In this document: piece by piece, positions 13,506-21,437 of the stretch
Numbering within the stretch: position 1 is the first letter of the stretch
Layout of the letters: each line of letters begins with the position of its first letter
Assembly (NCBI GenBank): GCA_031082425.1
Contig: JAVHLB010000005.1
Coordinates: forward strand, 32,001-96,000
Source: Candidatus Edwardsbacteria bacterium
Lineage (GTDB): Bacteria > Edwardsbacteria > AC1 > EtOH8
Length of the DNA: 64,000 nt
Direction: 5' to 3'
Translations under genes and position numbers: made by a program
The notes under the pieces: generated by a model
The model's input: only the letters and a program-made list of their open reading frames with translations
The model's database searches: none
What the model was told of the DNA's origin: nothing

Positions 13506-16500
13506 TTATTTTCCGGTTAACCTATCCTTAAGCATCTTGGTATACGCCGGATTTCCCCTCTCCGCATCGGGGAGGGTGGCGGAAGCCGGGAGGGGTCTTC
13601 CCTGATCTCTATTCTTCTCCCTGTAATACATCTTCCGGTATTCCCGCCGGATGTCCTTCTCCACGTGCTTTACCCAGTCGGCCAGCTTGGCGTTGTCCTC
13701 CGGCATGGCGCCCCGTCGCTTGGCTATAATCTTGCTCATCGCCGGGTCCAGCATGTTGTCCAAATACCACCGGTAGGCCAGTCCGGTCTTCTCCAGGGCC
13801 TCGGCCGGGATCTCGCTCAGCAGCTGCTCCAGATCGTCCTCTTTTATCCCGGCCAGCGGGGCGCTCATGGCTAAGCTCATGCCCAGCTGCTTCTCGTTTC
13901 CACCCAGCTTCTTGTATTCGGCAAAGTATTTCTGCTCCGCCTTCTTGTCGCCGTATCTCTGGGCCAGCTTGTAGTTGTACAGGGCGTTGGCCCTGGGGGT
14001 TGGCTCAAAGCCGGCCGATTCCTTTCCGGTCTTTTCCAGCCACTGGTATTTGGCGCTCTTCACCTGGCCGTAGGCCGCCTCCCCGGCGTCTACCGTCCGG
14101 TAGGCCAGCAGGGCCTCGGTCAGCTCCTGGCCCAGAGGCCGCATCGGCTTCCCGGTGGCATAGCGGTAGGGTATGTTCATGGCCGCTCCCAGCGTTCCCA
14201 GGGCGTGCTCGGTTCTGTCCCTTATCGGTTGCTGCTTGAACACGTCCGGGAAAAGCCTTTTGCCGCTCAGCAGTTCGGTATACAGCTTCACGTCCGGCCG
14301 GATGGATTGCACCACTTTGTTCACCACCGCCTTTCCGGCCTCCGCCGTCTTATCCTTGATGGTGGCCTTGCCCTCCCGGATATCCTTCACGTCGTACCAC
14401 ACGTCCTCCAGCCCCACCCAGTCCAGGGCGTCGCTCAGCGCTCCCTGGAACCTTATGGTCAGCGGATTCCCTCCCTTGTCCCGGCCTATGATCACATGAA
14501 CGGACCGCCTCTGCTGTTCGCTCAGCTTTTTCTCCTCCTCCGGCCACACCAGGTGATTCCAGGAGTTCACCGCCGCCATCAGCATCCCCGCCTGGGCTAT
14601 CTTCACCGGCAGCTTCATGGCCGCCCGGGCCACTTTGCCGGCCGCCGCCTGCCCCATCGCCCGGGATCCCCGCCCCTCGTCGCCCATGTTCTTCATTATC
14701 CGCACGTAGCGCGGGGTGTTTATCTCCATCCAGGAATAGAACGGTATCAGCCGCTCCCGCATGTAATTCCCGGCCTCGGTCAGCGCGCCGTAATCACCCA
14801 ACAGTTCCCGGCTAAGCTTGGCCGCCTTCCTCACCGGATCGTTTATGCCGTCGATGTCGGCCTTCTCGCTGGCCCCGTATACCTTCCTGCCGGCGGCTGT
14901 CTGTTTGCGGAACCACTTGTAGGCCGCCAGCCGCAAAAAACTTTCCCTAAAGTTGGTCAGTTCCCGCACGTTGTGAAAGTATTTTTTCACGTAGAACGGG
15001 TCTATTTCGTTCCGGCCGGTCAGCACCTTCAGTATGGCGTCGCTGGATATGTCCTGGATCTCGTTCACGGTCTGCCCGGAGCTGATCACCCCGTATTTTA
15101 CCGCTTCCTTCACATCCTGGCTTTCGCCCTTCTTGCCGTAAAAGGCCAGCAGATCCTTCATGGTTGCCGGTCCCTCCCTCAAAATGGAGGGGTTGTAGGC
15201 CAGGGTCACGTCCAGGTCGCCCGACATGTTGTTCAGGTTGTATTTTATAAAGCGGAAGGGGTTTAACAGCACCCACTGCTTCCATTTGCTCATGGTCCAG
15301 CGAATGAATTTGTCCAGCGGGTTCCGTTTGCTCACCGTAAAATACTCCCCGTCCATGGCCTTGGCCAGCTCCTGGGGTATCACCATCTTGTCCTCGGCCG
15401 CCACGCTGCGCACCGATTTCTCTATCAACTGCTCGGCGTTGGCGTACATCGATTTTATCTTGTCGCTGTCCGAAAGGTTCCCGGCCGGGCTTTCCTTCAG
15501 GGCCTGCACAAAGCTGTCCACCAGCTCCTCGGCCACCCCGTAGGTCTCAAACCACACCGAGCCCGGCTTGGCCGCCCACTCCACAAATCCCTTGGGTATC
15601 TGGTGGTACGGCTCCACCTTTATGCCGTATTTGCGCTTCAGGTCCAGCCTCAGCTGCTTCCGCTCTATCTTGGCCAGCATCTGGCTGATCACCTCAAAGT
15701 CGGCCTCCAGAATATTGGTGTTGTAATCCTTGGAGGATCCCAGCCTCTGGTGCTGGAATCCGGCCTTAAAGTTCTTCAGGCTCCCCGGCTCGCCGCCGGC
15801 GCCTTCGTCCTTCTTGGCCCTGAAGTATTCCAGTACCTGCCGGTGAAAATACCGGTCGTAGTTCTTGGCGTTCTCCTCCGATATCACCCCGTGCTTGGCC
15901 GCCAGCTCGCCCACCGCCTTGTAGATCTTTCCCCGCATCTCCACGGCCTTCTTCACTTCCGGCTGGCCGTCGGCCCACTTTTTCAGCTGGTTAAAGTAGC
16001 TGGCCGCCTCCAGGTCGTTCTTAAAGCCGAATGGCAGCTCCCGGCTGTAGCTGGCGTCCCCCACCTGTTCCTCGGTGGCCACCAGCCGGTTGCCGTCCTC
16101 GGTGATCAGCTTGTCCAGGTTGTACCAGCTCTCCTTCTCGTTCCCGCTCTGCTCGAATCTAAAGTACAGCCTGGCCCGTTCGCCCTTGCGGTCCACCTCC
16201 AGAATGCGCCCCATCCCTATCTGGTTCTCCGGCCTCACCCTCATGCCGTTCTCGGCTACTAGGGCCTTGCGGCTGTACAGCCCCTCGTCGATCGACCTTA
16301 TCAGGTCTTTCATCATGGCCAGCCGGGAAAATCCCTTAAACTGCTGCCGGTTCATCGGGGCTGTCACCTTGCGGATATAGTCCAGGGTCTTGGAACGGCT
16401 GCGCTCGTTGGTGTCCCTGGCCAGCCTCAGCCAGTCCACCGCGTCGGCAAAAAAGCCGTTGTTGGCCTTGGGATCCAGGTCCCGGAACGTCCTGGTGAAC

Positions 16501-19500
16501 ACATTCTTGGCTGTGGTCGTCCAGCGCTTCATCCGGTCGATTATCGGCTCCCGGCCGATCCCAAAGGCCTCCTCCATCCGGGCCTCGGCGTCGGTCTGGG
16601 CCCTGGGCGGCGTCATAACTTCGGCTTTCCTCTTAGTATCAATGCCCCTCTCCCCGGTCACCGAGCCTGTCGAGATGCCGCTTTTTATATTTTCATTTTG
16701 CAATTTGCCTTTTGCATTAAATCCCCTCGTTTCCTGCTTTACGCTCAAGCCCAAAGCCGGCCCTTGCACCAGATCTTTCCCCATCCGGTCCAGTTCCTTC
16801 TCCACCTCCGCCAGGCTGGTCTGTCCTTTTTCCTCCTGCACCTCCCGATCGGTCTTCAGTCCTTCCTGGTCAAATATGGTCCCCCGGTCCGATTTGGTGG
16901 CGGCCTTCTGCTTCATCGGTCCCCGCGGCATCTCCCGCCCGGCCATCCCTTCCATCATTGCCTGCTCTATTTTCTTCCCTCTCCCTTCGGGGGAGGGTGG
17001 CGAAGCAGGGAGGGGTTTTCCCTCTCCCACAGGGGGAGGGGCAGGGGTGGGGTTGGGCCCTCTCCCCTCCCTGTTCATCACCGGCATCCCTTCTCCCTCT
17101 CCAAATGCTTTTGGAAAGGGCCGGGGTGAGGTCTCCCCTGTCCCCTGTATTAAGCTTTCCTGATCCACCATCAGCTTTTCAAACGGGTCCACCTTGTAGG
17201 TCTTCCCGTCCTGAATGGTGTACTCTCCGTCCTTATAGGCCTTCACGCTGTATTTCTCGCCCTTTATGGTGAAGCTGTCGCCTACCTGCAGGTCGCCTAT
17301 GTTTATCTCCTGCGTCGGAGCGGGGCTGGCCTTTATCTGCTCGTTAAAGTCATTTATGGCCTTCACGGTCAGCTTTACGGTCTTGGCCTGGATCTCTGTC
17401 AGCTTCTTCCCGGCCAGGGCCTTTTCCACCAGGGGAATAAGGGTGGACGGAATTTCCGGCAGGTCCAGCGTCGGCAGCCCCTGCTTTTCGATATACGACC
17501 GCTCCAGGTTGCGGAATAACTGCGTTCTCTTGTCCTTCACTCCCCGCTCGGCCTTAATGGCATCCATGCCCTCTTTCAGAACATTCAGATCCTGCTCGGT
17601 TATTTCAGTGCCTATATCCCCTCTCCCTTCGGGGGAGGGTGGCGAAGCCGGAAGTGGTTTCTCCTGTATTTGCGGCGGGACCTCTATATTTTCATTTTGC
17701 AATTTGTTATTTGCCTTTTGTTCTGCCGGTGTTCCCGCCTTGAATTCCTGATAATCCTTCCGTATATCCTCCACCGCCTGGCTCATCTTCTTGGTCTTGT
17801 CGAATGTGGTCTTTATCTCCTCGGCCATTCTCAGGCCGCCCCGGTCCATGATATAATCCGGCCAGTCCTCGGTCGGGATCCCGGCCTTTTCCATCAGCCG
17901 GGCCTGCATGTCGTTCCACCACTCGCCCGGTATCAAATGCCGGATATCCTGGATCCTTCCCTTTTCGGCCTTTTTCTTCATGTCGTTCTTTTGCTCCGGG
18001 GTCAAAGCCATATACTGCTCGGCGGTGGCCACCCGGTTCCTGCCCATGTATTTGGCCAGCTTGGCCGCCATGTTGGCCGATTCTTCCTGGCCGCCCTGTT
18101 CCCCTATGCCCACCGAAAATGTTATGTTGAACGGCTTGCCGTCCGGCGCTATAAAGGGGTTGGCCTCCATGGTCGCCCGCAGATCCTCGGAAAATGCGGC
18201 CGGGTCCGTTTCCGCCGGCGCGGAGAAGATGTTCTCGTCGCCCATCGGTGTGGCATGGGTCATTATCCCGTGCCGCTTGGCCACCTGGTCGGCAATGTCG
18301 GCAGCGTATTTTATGGCCTCATCTCCCACTTTGTCGCCGTAGGCGTCGTTTATGCCCTTAAAATTGTCCAGGTCGGCGTAGATCACCGTTTCCCCGGCCG
18401 CCTGCCTTTGAGCATAGGAAGGAATGCCCTTGGAAGGTATCCCTTCCTGCCAGCCTGCCCGGTTAAGCTTTCCGGTCAGCGTGGAAATTCTGCCTGTCTC
18501 GATGGCCTGTTCGGTGGCCTTATTTGCCGCTTTAAGCTTCCCTATCATTCCCTCGGTGGTGGCCTTTATCCGGGGATCCTTTATGCTGGCCAGCCCTTGC
18601 CGTATCTCCTCGCTGGTCATCTTCTCCGAGTTCTCCAAAAGGCCCCTGGCGCTCTCCAGGTCCACCCCCTTGGCCGGATCGTCCTGGGCGCTGGCCTGGT
18701 ATGCCTTCTGCACTTTCTCGGCGCTGGGGTCGCTCTGGGCCTCTTCTATGGCCGCCTGGGTCTCCGGCCGCAGGTCTGCGCTCCCGCCTATCCCGGAGAC
18801 CAATAGGGTTATCAGCGCGGTCGGCATCCTCTGCTGGGATGCCTCCTGCCTGGGGGTCAATCCGCTGCCCTTTATCCCGGCTTTCACCTCCAAAGCCCTC
18901 TGGCCGTAATTCTGGACCTCCTCCTGCCCGTGCTGGAATGCCCAGTTGCCCAAAAAGCGCACCGCCTTGTCCCACCCGGGCGAAAGCTTCAGCTTGCCCA
19001 GCGTCCCGGTTATTTTGGCCGCCAGGGCCGGGCTTTTGCCGGCAATGGCCCCGCCGAACTTGGGAAACAGCCCCATCATCAGGTACTGGCTGGCGGCGTC
19101 CAGCGATCCCTGGAGCATGGCGTTCATAAAAGCCTGGTCCTTCACCGCGGCCTCCACCCTTATGTTGGCCTGGGCCTTGGCTTCCGGCCGGCTCATGCCC
19201 TGCAAAACAAGCTCCCGCTCTATGGCCGGAGCCATTTCGTCCCGGGCCTTGGTGATAAATTCATCGTAACTGCCGGAGCCGTACAGCGCCCCGGTGGCCG
19301 CCGGCGCCAACGGTCCGGCCAAAGAGGAAAGGGCCATGGTGGACAGCACGTCGGTGGTTCCGCTTATCACGTCCGCCGTGGTCTGCAGGGCCTGGTTGCC
19401 CTTGGCCATCCGATCGATGCTTTCCTGCCAGCCTCCGGTGGCCGTTTCGCCCAGATCCCTCAGCTTTTGGGCCGTTTCCTGGGCCGCTATGGCGCTCCGG

Positions 19501-19919
19501 GTCATCTCCCTGCCGGTAAGCGGTCTTTGCTCCGGTATGGCCCCAGGGGCCACGTCAGGGCTTAACTGGTCCCTCTGGCCCGGGATCATCGGCTGGGTGC
19601 CTAGGGTGGGCTGCATGGCCTCTATGCCGGCCGCTCCGGCGCTCAATATCCTGCCGCCGGTCTGGGCCAGGCCCTTCATTACCGCCGCCCCGGAAACCCC
19701 GGCAACATCTCCCAGCCCCGGCCGTTCCGGAGAAGGTGCCGCCGCCGGAAGGGGTCCGGATCCTTCTACAATAAAATCCACGCCTTCTTTCATGCCGTTT
19801 TCTTTGATAAATCCCTGTATCACCTGTTCGGTGGTTAATCCCCGTTTCATTCCCTCAGGGATTTCGCTTTTTTTCAAAAAGGTCTCGGCTTCAGGGTCTT
19901 TAAATCTGTATACCGGCAT
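13506..19919 (-). CDS. Giant polyvalent phage protein with a GGDEF domain (2137 aa)
   Basis: In order: a basic start; a Gly/Ala-rich region with hydrophobic helices (about 180-390); a GGDEF-like domain (about 490-650) with the substrate-site strand VIYADLDNFKGINDAYGDKVGDE and the signature changed to MGDEN; charged linkers broken by repeat-encoded peptides (about 754-767, 928-980, 1070); and a long helical C-terminal half containing FNPFRF-like LLNPFRFIKYNLNN (about 1545-1560) of the kind found in large polyvalent proteins. Size and place after the nozzle-like gene fit an internal virion or DNA-ejection protein. The start is the only Met near AAGGGCTGAAA. The C-terminus also ends in a repeat-derived peptide. 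Confidence 0.75.
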   Translation of the reverse strand: MPVYRFKDPEAETFLKKSEIPEGMKRGLTTEQVIQGFIKENGMKEGVDFIVEGSGPLPAAAPSPERPGLGDVAGVSGAAVMKGLAQTGGRILSAGAAGIEAMQPTLGTQPMIPGQRDQLSPDVAPGAIPEQRPLTGREMTRSAIAAQETAQKLRDLGETATGGWQESIDRMAKGNQALQTTADVISGTTDVLSTMALSSLAGPLAPAATGALYGSGSYDEFITKARDEMAPAIERELVLQGMSRPEAKAQANIRVEAAVKDQAFMNAMLQGSLDAASQYLMMGLFPKFGGAIAGKSPALAAKITGTLGKLKLSPGWDKAVRFLGNWAFQHGQEEVQNYGQRALEVKAGIKGSGLTPRQEASQQRMPTALITLLVSGIGGSADLRPETQAAIEEAQSDPSAEKVQKAYQASAQDDPAKGVDLESARGLLENSEKMTSEEIRQGLASIKDPRIKATTEGMIGKLKAANKATEQAIETGRISTLTGKLNRAGWQEGIPSKGIPSYAQRQAAGETVIYADLDNFKGINDAYGDKVGDEAIKYAADIADQVAKRHGIMTHATPMGDENIFSAPAETDPAAFSEDLRATMEANPFIAPDGKPFNITFSVGIGEQGGQEESANMAAKLAKYMGRNRVATAEQYMALTPEQKNDMKKKAEKGRIQDIRHLIPGEWWNDMQARLMEKAGIPTEDWPDYIMDRGGLRMAEEIKTTFDKTKKMSQAVEDIRKDYQEFKAGTPAEQKANNKLQNENIEVPPQIQEKPLPASPPSPEGRGDIGTEITEQDLNVLKEGMDAIKAERGVKDKRTQLFRNLERSYIEKQGLPTLDLPEIPSTLIPLVEKALAGKKLTEIQAKTVKLTVKAINDFNEQIKASPAPTQEINIGDLQVGDSFTIKGEKYSVKAYKDGEYTIQDGKTYKVDPFEKLMVDQESLIQGTGETSPRPFPKAFGEGEGMPVMNREGRGPNPTPAPPPVGEGKPLPASPPSPEGRGKKIEQAMMEGMAGREMPRGPMKQKAATKSDRGTIFDQEGLKTDREVQEEKGQTSLAEVEKELDRMGKDLVQGPALGLSVKQETRGFNAKGKLQNENIKSGISTGSVTGERGIDTKRKAEVMTPPRAQTDAEARMEEAFGIGREPIIDRMKRWTTTAKNVFTRTFRDLDPKANNGFFADAVDWLRLARDTNERSRSKTLDYIRKVTAPMNRQQFKGFSRLAMMKDLIRSIDEGLYSRKALVAENGMRVRPENQIGMGRILEVDRKGERARLYFRFEQSGNEKESWYNLDKLITEDGNRLVATEEQVGDASYSRELPFGFKNDLEAASYFNQLKKWADGQPEVKKAVEMRGKIYKAVGELAAKHGVISEENAKNYDRYFHRQVLEYFRAKKDEGAGGEPGSLKNFKAGFQHQRLGSSKDYNTNILEADFEVISQMLAKIERKQLRLDLKRKYGIKVEPYHQIPKGFVEWAAKPGSVWFETYGVAEELVDSFVQALKESPAGNLSDSDKIKSMYANAEQLIEKSVRSVAAEDKMVIPQELAKAMDGEYFTVSKRNPLDKFIRWTMSKWKQWVLLNPFRFIKYNLNNMSGDLDVTLAYNPSILREGPATMKDLLAFYGKKGESQDVKEAVKYGVISSGQTVNEIQDISSDAILKVLTGRNEIDPFYVKKYFHNVRELTNFRESFLRLAAYKWFRKQTAAGRKVYGASEKADIDGINDPVRKAAKLSRELLGDYGALTEAGNYMRERLIPFYSWMEINTPRYVRIMKNMGDEGRGSRAMGQAAAGKVARAAMKLPVKIAQAGMLMAAVNSWNHLVWPEEEKKLSEQQRRSVHVIIGRDKGGNPLTIRFQGALSDALDWVGLEDVWYDVKDIREGKATIKDKTAEAGKAVVNKVVQSIRPDVKLYTELLSGKRLFPDVFKQQPIRDRTEHALGTLGAAMNIPYRYATGKPMRPLGQELTEALLAYRTVDAGEAAYGQVKSAKYQWLEKTGKESAGFEPTPRANALYNYKLAQRYGDKKAEQKYFAEYKKLGGNEKQLGMSLAMSAPLAGIKEDDLEQLLSEIPAEALEKTGLAYRWYLDNMLDPAMSKIIAKRRGAMPEDNAKLADWVKHVEKDIRREYRKMYYREKNRDQGRPLPASATLPDAERGNPAYTKMLKDRLTGK
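13555..13599 (+). repeat. GC-rich palindromic dispersed repeat, copy 6 (forward, antisense in the giant gene)
   Basis: CCCCTCTCC/GGGGAGGG hairpin with the variant tail GGCGGAAGCCGGGAGGGGTC. Read on the minus strand it encodes PLPASATLPDAERG close to the C-terminus of the 2137-aa protein. The element at 20,954-20,997 gives almost the same peptide. Confidence 0.85.
16683..16720 (+). repeat. AT-rich dispersed repeat (family B) inside the giant gene
   Basis: TTTTTATATTTTCATTTTGC followed by AATTTGCCTTTTGCATT. It is read in frame on the minus strand as a KGKLQNENIKS-type peptide. It is directly followed on the left by GTCACCGAGCCTGTCGAGAT (16,658-16,677), another sequence common as a short dispersed repeat in bacteria. 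Confidence 0.6.
16977..17134 (+). repeat. GC-rich palindromic dispersed repeat, cluster 7 (three forward copies)
   Basis: Three full units start at 16,977, 17,020 and 17,092, with a fragment between the last two. All keep the minus-strand frame open and encode Pro/Gly/Glu-rich residues (about 928-980) of the giant protein. Adjacent copies have different tail types (GGCGAAGC, GCAGGGGTGGGG and CGGGGTGAGG), so the cluster arose from separate insertions and not from duplication of one copy. Confidence 0.85.
17618..17658 (+). repeat. GC-rich palindromic dispersed repeat, copy 8 (forward)
   Basis: CCCCTCTCCC/GGGGGAGGG hairpin with a GGCGAAGCCGG tail, in frame in the giant gene (residues about 754-767). 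Confidence 0.8.
17684..17721 (+). repeat. AT-rich dispersed repeat (family B), second copy in the giant gene
   Basis: CTATATTTTCATTTTGCAAT continuing TTGTTATTTGCCTTTTG, in frame and encoding NKLQNENIEV-type residues. It lies only 25 bp from GC-rich copy 8. Confidence 0.6.
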
Positions 19920-19949
19920 TTTCAGCCCTTCATTATTTTGCTTTTATCT

Positions 19950-20019
19950 CCCTCTCCAAATGCCTTTGGAGAGGGGCGGGGTGAGGTCATCCTCAAGCCA
20001 GAGGGGCGGGGTGAGGTCA
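19950..20019 (+). repeat. GC-rich palindromic dispersed repeat, copy 9 (forward, intergenic)
   Basis: CCCTCTCC, loop, GGAGAGGGGCGGGGTGAGGTC, then a second tail AGAGGGGCGGGGTGAGGTC. It fills the gap between the giant gene and its upstream neighbour and runs up to the latter's stop codon. Confidence 0.85.
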
Positions 20020-20787
20020 AGGCACCTGATCGGTGTTGATCCCCTCGCCGAATTGGCTCTTATACCCGCCCTGTATCGGCTCAAACGTGCTGGCTATCGA
20101 ATCAAGCACCCGCTGGGTTATCCCGGCCTTGGGCAGTATCTTCAGTTTCTTCAAATATGCTCCCTGGCCGGACATGTCCTGCACCCGCTTTCCCTCGTCG
20201 TCGTATACGGTGATATTCTTCAGCCGTTCCATGATGTTCCGGTAGGCGTTGTTCTCGCTGTCGCTCCAGTCGTTCATCTGGCTGTTCATGGTCTGCTGTT
20301 TCAGCTTGGCCTGCATCGGCTGCCCGGAAAGCGGGGTATCCTCTATCCGCTTGGCGGTCCCGTCAATGTCGTGGATTATCCGCCGCTCATACCATTGCCC
20401 GTCCTCCTTCTGGATCATGTACGGCGTGCTGTAGATCTTCCCGGACCCTTTTGGCTTGCTGGCCTGTCCCGCTATCTGCGGCAGCCCCGCCCGTTCCGCC
20501 AGCTCCGGAGGCACGTTCAGCCCGGCCTTGTACATGGTCATGGCATCCTCAAAGGCCTTTTCCCGGTCCTTCACCGCCTTGGTCTGTTCCGCGGTCATGG
20601 ACAGCATCTGGGCGGCCCGGCGCTCGTTCCGTTTGTCGGCAATGGTCTTCACTATGCCGGAAAGCGCCTGCATGCCCAAATCGGCGTCCGATCTCTGCGG
20701 GTTCAGCGCCGCCCTCATCTGCATGTCGTATGTGTTGTCCTGCTTGCCTTTCAGCAGGCCCAGCAGTTGTCTCTGATATGCGTCCAT
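20017..20787 (-). CDS. Probable internal/structural phage protein (256 aa)
   Basis: The protein is helical and Gln/Lys-rich with no signal peptide. The first 110 residues (QRQLLGLLKGKQ, QALSGIVKTIADKRNERRAA) look like the amphipathic helices of podovirus internal virion proteins. The rest has a short beta region (YSTPYMIQKEDGQWYERRII). The position between the 193-aa and 2137-aa genes suggests a component of the ejected core or of the portal-tail interior. No named family is recognised. Confidence 0.55.
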   Translation of the reverse strand: MDAYQRQLLGLLKGKQDNTYDMQMRAALNPQRSDADLGMQALSGIVKTIADKRNERRAAQMLSMTAEQTKAVKDREKAFEDAMTMYKAGLNVPPELAERAGLPQIAGQASKPKGSGKIYSTPYMIQKEDGQWYERRIIHDIDGTAKRIEDTPLSGQPMQAKLKQQTMNSQMNDWSDSENNAYRNIMERLKNITVYDDEGKRVQDMSGQGAYLKKLKILPKAGITQRVLDSIASTFEPIQGGYKSQFGEGINTDQVP

Positions 20788-20834
20788 GTCCGTATATCCT
20801 TAAAATTAAGCTTTGATCTTTTGGCTTTGCGCTT

Positions 20835-21416
20835 CTACTGTTGATACCCGTAGGTCTCCAAGCCCTGCGGGTATTGTCCTTTCATGGCCAGCCGTTTCAG
20901 CCACTCGGCCAGGGTCATCCCCGCCGGCCTCTGCCCGCCCATGATCTGATTTACCCTCTCCGCATCGGGGAGGGTGGCAGTAGCCGGGAGGGGTCCCGTT
21001 CCCTGTCCGCTGTCCGCTGTCCGCTGTCCGCTTGCGCCCGGCATCACCGCCCCGGCCACCGCCTGGGCCGCCGTTCCCGCGCCAGGAGCCACTAAATTAA
21101 GCAGGTTGGCGCCCAGATTCACTCCGGTGCCTATCGCTCCCCACTTTTTAGCCTTTTGCTCCTCTTTACGGATCCTTTCCAACTCGTCATTTCGTTCCTT
21201 TTCCGCCCGGTTCAGTTCGGTGGCCAGCAGGTTTATCCCGCTGCCCTCCACCGCTTCCTGTCCGGCAATGCTGTCCAAATTGCTTTGCAGGGCTCCGCTC
21301 TGAACGCCTCCGGCGCTTTGAAGGCCTGCGGCATCCTTGGCTCTGGTTCTGGCGGCCCGGCCTTTACGCATCAGGTTGTCCATCAGCATTTGCCCGTAAA
21401 TATCTCCGTATGCCAT
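20835..21416 (-). CDS. Probable internal virion protein (193 aa)
   Basis: AAGGGGAAATACG precedes the ATG. The protein has a helical N-terminal half with many Gln/Ala/Arg, and a central hydrophobic Gly/Ala-rich helix (KKWGAIGTGVNLGANLLNLV, AAQAVAGAVM) such as is seen in internal virion proteins that penetrate membranes. Residues about 127-154 are encoded by a 7-bp tandem repeat and a GC-rich repeat copy. The C-terminus resumes an ordinary sequence. Assignment is by context. Confidence 0.55.
   Translation of the reverse strand: MAYGDIYGQMLMDNLMRKGRAARTRAKDAAGLQSAGGVQSGALQSNLDSIAGQEAVEGSGINLLATELNRAEKERNDELERIRKEEQKAKKWGAIGTGVNLGANLLNLVAPGAGTAAQAVAGAVMPGASGQRTADSGQGTGPLPATATLPDAERVNQIMGGQRPAGMTLAEWLKRLAMKGQYPQGLETYGYQQ
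20954..20997 (+). repeat. GC-rich palindromic dispersed repeat, copy 10 (forward)
   Basis: CCCTCTCC/GGGGAGGG hairpin with the tail GGCAGTAGCCGGGAGGGGTC, encoding GPLPATATLPDAE on the minus strand. It is the same subtype and same reading frame as the copy at 13,555-13,599. Confidence 0.85.
21003..21030 (+). repeat. 7-bp tandem repeat (CTGTCCG)4
   Basis: Four exact copies of CTGTCCG lie right next to GC-rich copy 10 inside the 193-aa gene. 28 bp is not a multiple of three, but flanking bases restore the frame; the encoded peptide is a GQRTADSGQGT-like stretch. Confidence 0.8.
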
Positions 21417-21437
21417 CGTATTTCCCCTTTATTGGTA

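Noticed and set aside
14205..15266. + strand frame opposite the polyvalent gene
   Set aside because: No start signal; His/Pro/Val-rich composition typical of antisense reading of a GC-rich gene.
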